Below, piece by piece: positions 34,605 through 42,560 of a stretch of DNA of 64,000 nucleotides (position 1 is the first letter of the stretch; each line of letters starts with the position of its first letter). Below the pieces are notes generated by a model. That model was not told the origin of the DNA and ran no database searches. It saw nothing but the letters and a program-made list of their open reading frames with translations. The stretch lies in NCBI GenBank assembly GCA_949296915.1, contig CASFPX010000001.1:62001-126000 (forward strand), given 5' to 3'. The translations under genes and the position numbers were made by a program. The stretch is from Onthovicinus sp900555545. Lineage in GTDB: Bacteria; Bacillota; Clostridia; Oscillospirales; Acutalibacteraceae.

Positions 34605-36038
34605 ATGAAAGAATTTGACGTAGTCATCATTGGCGCCGGCCCCGCCGGCATTTTTACGGCCATTGAGCTGTACAAACACAAGCCGGACACCTACCGCGTG
34701 CTGATCTGCGACGAGGGACTCGCCATTGCGCGGCGCACCTGCCCGGCGCGCAAGACGGGCGTGTGCGTGCATTGCAATCCCTGCAATATTATGAGCGGCT
34801 GGTCCGGTGCGGGCGCGTTCTCGGACGGCAAGCTCTCCCTCTCCGAGGAGGTGGGCGGCAATCTGGTCAACTATCTGCCCGTGGACGAGGTGCGCGAGCT
34901 GATCCACTATGCGGACAGCATCTACCTTGACTTCGGCGCGCCGAAGGAGGTCTTTGGCCTGCATGATAAAAAGGCGGACGAAATTGCCTACGAGTGCAGC
35001 AAGCACAATATTCACCTGATTAAATGCCCGGTGCGCCATATGGGCACGGAATACTCCTATGACGTACTCAAGGCCATGTACGACTATCTGGAAAAGCTGC
35101 CGGGCTTTACCTTTATGGAGCGCACCCACGCGGATCCGATCATCGGGGACGACGGCAAGCTGAACGGCGCCGTACTGGCAAAGCGCGACGGCACCAAAGA
35201 GGAGGTCCGCGCCAAATATGTGGTGGCGGCTCCCGGGCGCGGCGGGGCGGATTGGCTGAACAAGATCGCGCACGACTATGACATCCCCCAGCAGAACAAT
35301 GAGGTGGATATCGGCGTGCGTGTGGAGGTCCCGAACTCCGTAATGGACCACCTGACCAAGCACCTGTATGAGGCCAAAATGGTCTATTACTCCGATACAT
35401 TCGAGAATAAGGTGCGCACCTTCTGCATGAATCCGGGCGGCATTGTGAGCGAGGAGCACTATGCCGCGGATCCGAACAGCCCATTCAAGGATGGCATCGC
35501 TGTGGTCAACGGCCACAGCTACGCCGATGAGGCGGCGCACACGGAGAACACCAACTTCGCCATGCTCGTCTCCACCTCCTTTACGGAGCCGTTCAACCAG
35601 CCGATCGCCTACGGCCGCTACATCGCCCAGCTGGGCAATATGCTCACCGGCGGCGGGATCATGGTCCAGCGGCTGGGCGATCTGCTCATGGGCCGCCGCA
35701 CGAGCGACTCCCGGTTGCGCAAGTCCACCACCCGGGCCACCCTCAAGACGGCCGTGCCGGGCGACCTCTCCTTTGTGCTGCCGCACCGCCACCTGACCAG
35801 TATCATCGAGGCGTTACGCGCGTTTGATAAGGTTGCGCCGGGGCTCTATTCTAAAAACACGCTCCTCTACGGCGTGGAGGTTAAATTCTACTCCTCCAAG
35901 ATCTCGGTCAATAAGAATTTTGAAACGCCCATCCAGGACTTCTACGCCATCGGCGACGGCGCGGGCATCACGCGCGGCCTGATGCAGGCCTCCGTCACAG
36001 GCGTAGTTGTGGCGCGCGATATCGTCAACAAGGGGTAA
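34605..36038 (+). CDS. NAD(P)/FAD-dependent oxidoreductase, uncharacterised
   Basis: A 477-residue flavoprotein. The N-terminal Rossmann motif VVIIGAGPAGIFTAIEL binds FAD. A cysteine group CPARKTGVCVHCNPC (about 46-60) follows, and there is a later APGRGGADW and a C-terminal FAD contact YAIGDGAGITRGLMQA. This matches the conserved uncharacterised 'FAD-dependent dehydrogenase' family of Firmicutes (B. subtilis YtfP/YhiN differ in length). The substrate is unknown. GGAG lies about 11 nt before the ATG. It ends in its own terminator at 36058-36095. Confidence 0.85.
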   Translation: MKEFDVVIIGAGPAGIFTAIELYKHKPDTYRVLICDEGLAIARRTCPARKTGVCVHCNPCNIMSGWSGAGAFSDGKLSLSEEVGGNLVNYLPVDEVRELIHYADSIYLDFGAPKEVFGLHDKKADEIAYECSKHNIHLIKCPVRHMGTEYSYDVLKAMYDYLEKLPGFTFMERTHADPIIGDDGKLNGAVLAKRDGTKEEVRAKYVVAAPGRGGADWLNKIAHDYDIPQQNNEVDIGVRVEVPNSVMDHLTKHLYEAKMVYYSDTFENKVRTFCMNPGGIVSEEHYAADPNSPFKDGIAVVNGHSYADEAAHTENTNFAMLVSTSFTEPFNQPIAYGRYIAQLGNMLTGGGIMVQRLGDLLMGRRTSDSRLRKSTTRATLKTAVPGDLSFVLPHRHLTSIIEALRAFDKVAPGLYSKNTLLYGVEVKFYSSKISVNKNFETPIQDFYAIGDGAGITRGLMQASVTGVVVARDIVNKG

Positions 36039-36057
36039 ACTGGGATTTTAAAGCAAG

Positions 36058-36095
36058 AAGGCTGGCCAGCATCGCGCTGACCAGCCTTGATTTTT
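36058..36095 (+). terminator. Terminator after the FAD oxidoreductase gene
   Basis: AAGGCTGGCCAGC (36058-36070) pairs with GCTGACCAGCCTT (36076-36088) with one mismatch, followed by GATTTTTTA. Confidence 0.88.
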
Positions 36096-36128
36096 TATTG
36101 CTAATTGGAGCCGCGTGTTTTTTCTTTT

Positions 36129-37055
36129 TTAAAAAGCACTCCCAATCTCCTTCCGTGCGCCGGGCGGGGAATAATGCCACTCGTCCATGTGGTTCCCTTC
36201 AAAATAGTATTCCAGCGGCGCGGGCGGATAGTCGGCCGAAAAGGCGTCCACGATAATCAGTTTGATCTTCATCCGCTGGGGCAGGATGCTCTTGATGTAC
36301 ACGCTCGCGCTCTGGCCCGGTTCGATATCCGGTGTATATTCAGCAAGCCCCGCCAAATTCGGCGTCAGCTCCACAAACACGCCATAGGGCTCTACACTGC
36401 GGACGATCCCGGGCACGGTCTCCCCGGCGCCGAAACGGGCGGCGTTCTCCTCCCAGGTGCCGAGCAGCTCCTTGTGGGTGAGCGTGATGCGCCCCGTTTC
36501 GTCGATGCTGCGGACGATGGCACGGATATCCTCGCCCGGGAAAAAACGCTCCGACGGGTGCGGGATGCGCGAGACGGAGATCGCATCCACCGGTATCAGC
36601 GCTGTGATGCCGGCTCCGACATCCACAAACGCGCCAAACCCCTCCAAATGGGTGACCCGGGCGTCGATGACATCTCCGGGAACAAGGCGGCTGATATATT
36701 CCCTGCGGCACAGTTCCTGTGCCCTGCGGCGGCTGAGCACAGCGTATTTTTCGCCAAAGGAATCTGTCCGGATCGCCTGGACAACAAAGGCCACCGGCTT
36801 ATTGACCCGGGAGATCAGCGCGATATCCCGCACTGTCCCGTCCGCAATGCCGATCGCCCCCTCCTCCCGCGGGATGATCCCCCGCATACAGCCGAGATCT
36901 ACGTGCAGGTCATGGTTTTTGTCGCACAAAATGGCGCGTGCCTCGAGTATTGCGCCGGCGTCCATCGCCTCTGTGAGCGCACTCTCATTTGTGAGGGCCA
37001 TGGCGTTTCGCGCCGTGTGGCCCAAGTACCCCTCTGGACAATATCGATTCATCAT
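36129..37055 (-). CDS. S1-domain RNA-binding protein (ribosomal protein S1-like)
   Basis: A 308-residue protein made of S1-type OB folds: an N-terminal one (AILCDKNHDLHVDLGCMRGIIP), a clear middle one (GDVIDARVTHLEGFGAFVDVGAGITALIP, about 125-185) and a C-terminal one (GETVPGIVRSVEPYGVFVELTPNLAGLAEYTP, about 215-280). Clostridial relatives are annotated as S1-like proteins with unknown RNA target. The second in-frame ATG at 37052 is better spaced from the GGGTGG and may be the true start. The C-terminus is Tyr/Pro-rich (YYFEGNHMDEWHYSPPGARK). Confidence 0.88.
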   Translation of the reverse strand: MMNRYCPEGYLGHTARNAMALTNESALTEAMDAGAILEARAILCDKNHDLHVDLGCMRGIIPREEGAIGIADGTVRDIALISRVNKPVAFVVQAIRTDSFGEKYAVLSRRRAQELCRREYISRLVPGDVIDARVTHLEGFGAFVDVGAGITALIPVDAISVSRIPHPSERFFPGEDIRAIVRSIDETGRITLTHKELLGTWEENAARFGAGETVPGIVRSVEPYGVFVELTPNLAGLAEYTPDIEPGQSASVYIKSILPQRMKIKLIIVDAFSADYPPAPLEYYFEGNHMDEWHYSPPGARKEIGSAF

Positions 37056-37135
37056 TTTCCACCCATCCCTGACCGCCCCCCGCGGGGCGGATTTTTCATT
37101 TTCCGGTTATATATATGCGTTTTCCGGCCGGATTG

Positions 37136-37165
37136 ATGACAACTATCCGTTAAATATGGTATAAT
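37136..37165 (+). promoter_or_regulatory. Extended -10 promoter of the DUF951-prfA unit
   Basis: TATAAT (37160-37165) is preceded by TGG (extended -10), and ATGACA (37136-37141) or TGACAA (37137-37142) lies 17-18 bases upstream. It faces away from the S1-protein gene. Confidence 0.65.
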
Positions 37166-37242
37166 AATCCAATAGGAAGCTTTATGGCGGCCGGAACTGT
37201 TAGCTGGGTCGGTCAAAATTGACGCTGAAGGAGGATTCCGCC

Positions 37243-37458
37243 GTGGACGTACAGGTTGGCGATGTGCTCGTAATGAAAAAAAAACACCCCTGCGGGGCCG
37301 ACACCTTTGACTGCCTGCGCTCCGGGATGGATTTCCGGCTGCGCTGTACCGGCTGCGGCCGCGAATTTCTGATCCCGCGTATCAAGGCGGAAAAAAACAT
37401 CCGTAAAATCCTGCGTGACGGCATCCCGGTACCGAAGAACCCCGAAAAGCCGGATTGA
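37243..37458 (+). CDS. DUF951 family small protein
   Basis: A 71-residue DUF951 protein. It shows VMKKKHPCGADTFDCLRSG, then FRLRCTGCGREFLIPR, with Cys residues that look like a single zinc ribbon. The usual companion genes in Firmicutes encode ribosome- or translation-linked proteins (S6/YchF neighbours); here prfA follows 62 nt later. Start GTG 37243 is chosen because AGGAGG is 8 nt upstream; the upstream TTG has no site. Function unknown. Confidence 0.88.
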   Translation: MDVQVGDVLVMKKKHPCGADTFDCLRSGMDFRLRCTGCGREFLIPRIKAEKNIRKILRDGIPVPKNPEKPD

Positions 37459-37520
37459 CCAGCGCTATGGGCAATGTTGATAATATATAAACAATTTTAT
37501 TGTGATATGGAGGAGAACGC

Positions 37521-38606
37521 ATGCCGAGCGAATCCATGCTTGAAAAGCTGAAAACGATAGAGGATAAATTTGAGGAGATCGGGCATAAGCTCTGCGATCC
37601 CGATACCGTAAGCCATATTGACACATATACTGCGCTGCTGCGCGAGCACAAAAAGCTCGAGCCCGTAGTGGAAAAGTTCCGCGCCTACTCCGCGGCGCTC
37701 AAAAATGCGCAGGAGGCCAAGGAAATCTCCGAGGACGGCAGCCAGGATAAGGAGCTGCGCGAGCTGGCGCGCGCCGAGTACGAGGAGGCCGCCGCCCAGG
37801 CGGAGCAGTGCGAGGAGGAGCTGAAGGTGCTCCTGCTGCCCGCCGACCCGAACGACGATAAAAACGTCATCATCGAGATCCGCGGCGGCGCAGGCGGCGA
37901 GGAGGCGGCCCTTTTTGCGGGTGTGCTGTACCGGATGTACTCCATGTACGCCGAGAAACGGGGCTTCAAGTCCGAACTGCTCTCCGCCAACGAGACGCAG
38001 CTGGGCGGATATAAGGAGATCAGTTTCATGATCGAAGGGGAGGGCGCGTACTCCCGCTTCAAATTTGAGAGCGGCGTGCACCGGGTACAGCGCGTGCCGG
38101 AGACGGAGTCCCAGGGGCGTATCCACACCTCCACGGTGACGGTCGCCGTCCTGCCGGAGGCGCAGGAGGTGGACATCCAAATTGATCCGGCCGACCTGCA
38201 AATCGACACCTACCGCTCCAGCGGCGCGGGCGGCCAGCACGTCAACAAGACGGAGAGCGCCATCCGCATCACGCATATCCCAACCGGCACAGTGGTGGAG
38301 TGCCAGGATGAGCGCAGCCAGCACAAGAACAAGGAAAAGGCCATGAAGATCCTGCGCTCCCATATCTACGAGATGGAGATGGAGCGCCAGAACTCCGAGA
38401 TCGCGGGCGAGCGGCGCGCACAGGTGGGTACCGGAGACCGCAGCGAGCGGATCCGCACCTACAACTACCCGCAGACACGCGTGACCGACCATCGGATCGG
38501 CCTGACGCTCTATAAGCTGGACGCCATCCTCAATGGCGACCTGGACGAGCTGATCGATGCCCTTATTACCGCTGACACGGCTGAGCGTCTAAAAGCGGAG
38601 GCGTAA
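37521..38606 (+). CDS. prfA: Peptide chain release factor 1
   Basis: RF1, 361 residues, reads UAA and UAG stop codons. The codon-recognition PxT motif is seen in RVPETESQGRIHTST (P-E-T), and the peptidyl-tRNA hydrolysis loop in SSGAGGQHVNKTES (GGQ). The N-terminal helical domain (1-110) is normal. TGGAGGAG precedes the ATG. The tsaC gene begins 5 nt after its stop, giving a tight run prfA-tsaC-coaE-slt. HemK/PrmC, the usual methyltransferase partner, is not in this run. Confidence 0.98.
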   Translation: MPSESMLEKLKTIEDKFEEIGHKLCDPDTVSHIDTYTALLREHKKLEPVVEKFRAYSAALKNAQEAKEISEDGSQDKELRELARAEYEEAAAQAEQCEEELKVLLLPADPNDDKNVIIEIRGGAGGEEAALFAGVLYRMYSMYAEKRGFKSELLSANETQLGGYKEISFMIEGEGAYSRFKFESGVHRVQRVPETESQGRIHTSTVTVAVLPEAQEVDIQIDPADLQIDTYRSSGAGGQHVNKTESAIRITHIPTGTVVECQDERSQHKNKEKAMKILRSHIYEMEMERQNSEIAGERRAQVGTGDRSERIRTYNYPQTRVTDHRIGLTLYKLDAILNGDLDELIDALITADTAERLKAEA

Positions 38607-38610
38607 GAAT

Positions 38611-39648
38611 ATGGAGACAAAAATCATCCGCGTTGCCTCACCGGCAGACTATCCCCTCCTCCAGGAGGCGGCAGACTGCCTGCGCCGTGGCGGACTGGCC
38701 GCCATCCCGACGGAGACTGTTTACGGCTTAGCTGGCAACGCGCTGGACGCGGAGGCGTCAAAAAAAATCTATGCGGCCAAGGGTCGCCCGCAGGACAATC
38801 CGCTGATTGTCCATATCGCAGATCTCTCCCAGTGGGCGCCGCTTGTGGCGGAGATCCCGGAGAGTGCGCTCCAGCTGGCCCAAGCCTACTGGCCCGGCCC
38901 GATGACAATCATCCTGAAAAAGAGCGACCAGATCCCCGCTGCGACAAGCGGCGGGCTGGATACGGTTGCGGTCCGTATGCCGGAGCATCCGATTGCGCGT
39001 GAGATCATCATCCGCGCCGGCGTGCCGCTGGCGGCTCCGTCCGCCAACACGTCCGGCCGGCCAAGCCCCACTCGGGCGGAACACGTATACGAGGATTTAA
39101 ACGGCAAAATCGATTATATCATCGATGGCGGCGAATGCTCCGTAGGCGTGGAGTCCACTGTGATCACTCTGGTGGGCGGCACGCCGCGCATCCTGCGCCC
39201 AGGCGGGATCACGCCGGAGATGGTGCGCGCCGTGCTCGGGGTTTGCGAGGTGGATCCCGCCGTGTACGAGCAGCTCCAGGCGGGCGTCAAGGCCGCCTCG
39301 CCCGGCATGAAGTACCGCCACTATGCCCCCAAAGCGCGCGTCACCGTGCTCGATGGCTCCCTGGATGATTACATCCAATATGTCAACGCACACAGTACAG
39401 AGGATGGCGTATATGCCCTATGCTTTGATGGGGAGGGGGAGCGGCTGAACATCCCCGCCATTGAGTACGGTGCACAGACGGATTCCAGTGCACAGGCGCA
39501 CAAACTGTTTGACGCCCTGCGGGAGCTGGATGAGCGAGGAGCCCAGCGCGTCTACGCCCGGATGCCCTCTGGGGAGGGCGTTGGTCTGGCCGTGTATAAC
39601 CGGCTGATGCGCGCGGCGTCGTTTGAGGTGATCGAGCTTGAAGCGTAA
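38611..39648 (+). CDS. tsaC: L-threonylcarbamoyladenylate synthase (TsaC/Sua5, YwlC)
   Basis: A 345-residue Sua5-type enzyme with the catalytic YrdC domain (1-210) and a C-terminal Sua5 domain (about 240-345). It makes threonylcarbamoyl-AMP for t6A37 of ANN-decoding tRNAs. Motifs are IPTETVYGLAGNA, YAAKGRPQDNPLIVHI (the K-x-R/NP motif) and APSANTSGRPSPT. The upstream AGGCG lies within the prfA end. The 3' end overlaps the coaE start by 11 nt. Confidence 0.96.
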   Translation: METKIIRVASPADYPLLQEAADCLRRGGLAAIPTETVYGLAGNALDAEASKKIYAAKGRPQDNPLIVHIADLSQWAPLVAEIPESALQLAQAYWPGPMTIILKKSDQIPAATSGGLDTVAVRMPEHPIAREIIIRAGVPLAAPSANTSGRPSPTRAEHVYEDLNGKIDYIIDGGECSVGVESTVITLVGGTPRILRPGGITPEMVRAVLGVCEVDPAVYEQLQAGVKAASPGMKYRHYAPKARVTVLDGSLDDYIQYVNAHSTEDGVYALCFDGEGERLNIPAIEYGAQTDSSAQAHKLFDALRELDERGAQRVYARMPSGEGVGLAVYNRLMRAASFEVIELEA

Positions 39649-40243
39649 TTTGACGGTCGGCCTGACCGGCCCCACCGGTGCGGGCAAGAGTACAGTGGCT
39701 AAAAAGCTGCGGGAGTGGGGCTACGCTGTCATTGATGCGGATCAAATTGCCCGGGAGATCACCCAACCGGACAGCCCTGTGCTCGCCGAACTGGCGGCGG
39801 CCTTCGGCGCAGATATCCTGGAGGGCGGCATTTTAAACCGGGGCAAATTGGCCGAGCGTGCTTTTTCCTCCCCGGAACGGACCAAAACGCTCAATGCGAT
39901 CACCCATCCGCCGATCGTTCGCCGCATGGAAGCTGAGCGGGAGAGGGCCTTTCGCTCGGGGGCACGTGTCGCCGTGATGGACGGCGCGCAGCTTTTTGAG
40001 GCCGGGGCAGACCGAATCTGCGATTTTATTGTGGTTGTGACGGCGCCGGAGGAGATCCGGCTGGAGCGTTTACTGGGCCGGGATCAAATTCCAGCGAAAA
40101 AAATCAAAGAACGCATGGCTGTTCAGTTCCCGTGCGCATATTATGAGCGCCGGGCTGATATGATAATCAGGAACTACCCGCCGTTTCCACTCGAAAAAGA
40201 GCTGGAGCGGCTCCACCTTCAAATCGAGGAGGCGCTGACTTGA
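39638..40243 (+). CDS. coaE: Dephospho-CoA kinase
   Basis: A 201-residue P-loop kinase that phosphorylates dephospho-CoA, the last step of CoA synthesis. P-loop GLTGPTGAGKST lies at residues 8-19, followed by VIDADQIARE (the DAD motif) and LERLLGRDQIPAKKIKERM. It starts with TTG at 39638 and a GAGGTG 8 nt upstream inside tsaC. The last bases overlap the transglycosylase start (TTGA). Confidence 0.95.
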   Translation: MKRNLTVGLTGPTGAGKSTVAKKLREWGYAVIDADQIAREITQPDSPVLAELAAAFGADILEGGILNRGKLAERAFSSPERTKTLNAITHPPIVRRMEAERERAFRSGARVAVMDGAQLFEAGADRICDFIVVVTAPEEIRLERLLGRDQIPAKKIKERMAVQFPCAYYERRADMIIRNYPPFPLEKELERLHLQIEEALT

Positions 40244-40803
40244 CCCGAAAACGCAAGCGAATCTTACCTGTGATTGCAGCAGCGCTGCTGGTACTGATAG
40301 GGATCTGTACGGCGGTCTCCTATCAGACGATCCTAAAGAGTCTGTACCCGCTCAAGGAGACATCACTTGTGGAGCAGTATGCGCAGGAATACGGTGTACC
40401 GGAATATCTCATCTACGCTGTGATCAATACGGAGAGCGGGTTCGATCCGGATGCGGTCTCCGATCTGGGGGCGCTGGGCATCATGCAGATGACGCCCGAC
40501 ACCTTTGACTGGCTCCAGACCAAGACGGGCGACGATCTGCCGGACGAGGCTCTTTTTGATCAGGAGACGGCCATCCGGTACGGTACCCTCTTTTTGAGCA
40601 TGCTGCTCGAGGAGTTTGGCGATGAGAACACAGCTGTTGCGGCCTATCACGCCGGGCGCGGCCGCGTGAACGAGTGGCTGGAGAACCCGGATTACGCGCC
40701 GGACGGCCAAAAATTGACAAATATTCCGACCCGGGATACGGCACACTACGTGTATAAGGTATCGCGGGCGGTTGAAAAATATCAGGAACTTTACAATTTA
40801 TAG
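40240..40803 (+). CDS. Lytic transglycosylase (SLT domain), membrane-anchored
   Basis: A 187-residue SLT protein. An N-terminal membrane helix (about 8-26, ILPVIAAALLVLIGICTAVS) anchors a transglycosylase domain with INTESGFDP (catalytic Glu), GALGIMQMTPDTF and AAYHAGRGRVNEWL, in which His replaces the usual Asn of AYNAG. It should cut peptidoglycan on the outer face of the membrane, perhaps during growth or sporulation. Start TTG at 40240 overlaps the coaE stop (TTGA) and has GAGGAGG upstream. Confidence 0.92.
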   Translation: MTRKRKRILPVIAAALLVLIGICTAVSYQTILKSLYPLKETSLVEQYAQEYGVPEYLIYAVINTESGFDPDAVSDLGALGIMQMTPDTFDWLQTKTGDDLPDEALFDQETAIRYGTLFLSMLLEEFGDENTAVAAYHAGRGRVNEWLENPDYAPDGQKLTNIPTRDTAHYVYKVSRAVEKYQELYNL

Positions 40804-40815
40804 GAGGTCTGTCCA

Positions 40816-42210
40816 ATGAGTGAGAACGCAAAGGAACTCAAAAAGGCGCTGTTCTATCAGTCCGACAACGGCGCGGAGACAATGGCGGATGACGAGATCC
40901 GTGAGGCGGATTCGTTCTGCGCCGGGTATATGGACTTTTTAAACCGCTGCCGTACGGAGCGCGAGGCAGTGACGTATTTTGAGGAAAAGGCCAGGGAGGC
41001 GGGATTTATCGCCTTTATTCCAGGGGAGAAATATGTGCCGGGCAGTAAAGTGTACTGCAACAACCGCGGCAAGGCGATCATCCTGGCCACCATCGGGCGC
41101 CGGAGCCTGCGGGAGGGCGTGCGCATCAACGCGGCGCACATCGACTCCCCGCGCCTGGATTTAAAACCCAACCCCATGTATGAGGATACGGAGCTCGCCC
41201 TCTTTAAGACGCACTACTACGGCGGCATTAAAAAATATCAGTGGACGGCCATCCCCCTCTCCCTGCACGGCGTCATCGTGAAAAAGGGTGGGGAAAAGAT
41301 TACCGTCAACATCGGCGAGGATGCGGGCGACCCGCGCTTTGTGGTGACCGATCTGCTGCCGCACCTGGCAGACGAGCAGATGAAACGTACCGCTCCCCAG
41401 ATTATCAAGGGCGAGGAGCTTAACATCCTGATAGGATCCCGTCCGTTCAAGTGTGATGACGAGAGCGAAAAAGTTAAGCTGAATATCCTCAAGATCCTCC
41501 ATGAGAAGTACGGTATCATCGAGAAGGACTTCTTGAGTGCGGAGCTCACACTCGTCCCAGCACTCCCGGTGTGCGATATCGGCTTCGACCGCAGCATGAT
41601 CGGCGGCTACGGCCACGACGACCGCGTGTGCGCCTATCCGGCAGCCATGGCGGCGCTGGCCGCCTCCGATCCGGAGGTCACCTGTGTCACGGTGCTCACC
41701 GACAAGGAGGAGATCGGCAGCGAGGGAAACACAGGCCTCAAATCTGCCTATCTGCGCTATTTTATCGAAGATCTGGCCGCGATGGAGGGGCTGGCTGGGC
41801 GCGATGTGCTCGCCAAGTCCGAGTGCCTGTCCGCAGATGTGAACGCGGCGTTTGACCCCACCTTCCCGGATGTCAACGAGCGTCGCAACGCCGCCTACAT
41901 CAACCATGGTGTGTGCGTAACCAAATACACAGGCTCCCGCGGCAAGGGCGGCACCAATGACGCCAGCGCAGAGTTCATGGGCCGCGTGCGCACCTTCCTG
42001 GAGGACGCGGATGTCCTGTGGCAGACGGGTGAGCTCGGCAAGGTCGATGCGGGCGGCGGCGGAACGGTCGCCATGTATATCGCAAATCTCGGCGTGGACG
42101 TTGTCGACGTGGGTGTTCCGGTGCTCTCCATGCACGCGCCGTTCGAAGTTGTCTCCAAGCTCGATGTGTATGCAGCCTACCGCGCGTTTACCGCATTTAT
42201 TGCATATTAA
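40816..42210 (+). CDS. M18-family aminopeptidase
   Basis: A 464-residue zinc aminopeptidase of the M18 (aspartyl aminopeptidase) type, cytosolic. Metal and catalytic motifs: NAAHIDSPRLDLKPNP (His), GYGHDDRVCAYP (bridging Asp), TDKEEIGSEGNTG (Glu pair), NHGVCVTKYTGSRGKGGTND and the C-terminal SMHAPFEVVSKLD (His). AGGAGG lies before the ATG, 12 nt after the transglycosylase stop. A terminator follows at 42226-42260. Confidence 0.95.
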   Translation: MSENAKELKKALFYQSDNGAETMADDEIREADSFCAGYMDFLNRCRTEREAVTYFEEKAREAGFIAFIPGEKYVPGSKVYCNNRGKAIILATIGRRSLREGVRINAAHIDSPRLDLKPNPMYEDTELALFKTHYYGGIKKYQWTAIPLSLHGVIVKKGGEKITVNIGEDAGDPRFVVTDLLPHLADEQMKRTAPQIIKGEELNILIGSRPFKCDDESEKVKLNILKILHEKYGIIEKDFLSAELTLVPALPVCDIGFDRSMIGGYGHDDRVCAYPAAMAALAASDPEVTCVTVLTDKEEIGSEGNTGLKSAYLRYFIEDLAAMEGLAGRDVLAKSECLSADVNAAFDPTFPDVNERRNAAYINHGVCVTKYTGSRGKGGTNDASAEFMGRVRTFLEDADVLWQTGELGKVDAGGGGTVAMYIANLGVDVVDVGVPVLSMHAPFEVVSKLDVYAAYRAFTAFIAY

Positions 42211-42225
42211 AATCACGGTTTCCTC

Positions 42226-42260
42226 AACCTGTGGATGTCTCTACATCCATAGGTTTTTTA
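42226..42260 (+). terminator. Terminator after the M18 aminopeptidase gene
   Basis: AACCTGTGGATG (42226-42237) pairs with CATCCATAGGTT (42244-42255), one G-T pair, followed by T-rich TTTTAATT. Confidence 0.85.
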
Positions 42261-42391
42261 ATTGCAATAATTTTCCACTAAACCGAATATCGTGCTTTTG
42301 ATTTGTGATAATATATAAATTATTATCAATTTGAATAATTTTATATTTATAATACACAAAATAAACGCTCTATTTTCGTTGTTTGTTCCTA

Positions 42392-42420
42392 TTGTTTTTT
42401 GGCGAGACGAAGTATAAAAT
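42392..42420 (+). promoter_or_regulatory. Putative promoter of the alpha/beta-hydrolase gene
   Basis: TTGTTT (42392-42397), a 17-base spacer and TAAAAT (42415-42420). It would give a leader of about 130 bases that contains the hairpin at 42466-42502. Confidence 0.5.
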
Positions 42421-42465
42421 AGAATCGAATTTAAAAATCAATTTGACCTGTAAGAGAAACAGAGA

Positions 42466-42508
42466 GCACAGGAAAGCAGTGGTGAGAAATGCTTCCCTGT
42501 GCCTTTTT
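42466..42508 (+). terminator. Leader hairpin with T-run, possible attenuator
   Basis: GCACAGGAAAGCA (42466-42478) pairs with TGCTTCCCTGTGC (42490-42502), one mismatch, 11-base loop, then CTTTTT. It stands between the putative promoter and the start codon, so if transcribed it would limit read-through. No antiterminator partner was identified. Confidence 0.55.
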
Positions 42509-42560
42509 GCATCCGCGAGGGATGTAAAAATATAAAAGCAATCAAAAAGGAGGAAAAGTT

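Larger units (their letters stand above)
42211..42560. other. AT-rich intergenic region, terminator then leader of the hydrolase gene
   Basis: A 350-base region without a gene. It carries the aminopeptidase terminator, a strongly AT-rich stretch (42290-42420), a promoter-like pair at 42392-42420 and a second hairpin with a T-run (42466-42508) before the next gene. No tRNA or recognised riboswitch was seen. Confidence 0.7.

Noticed and set aside
34485..35792. 435-codon minus-strand open frame across the FAD oxidoreductase
   Set aside because: Antisense to a gene with intact FAD motifs; no ribosome binding site or known product.
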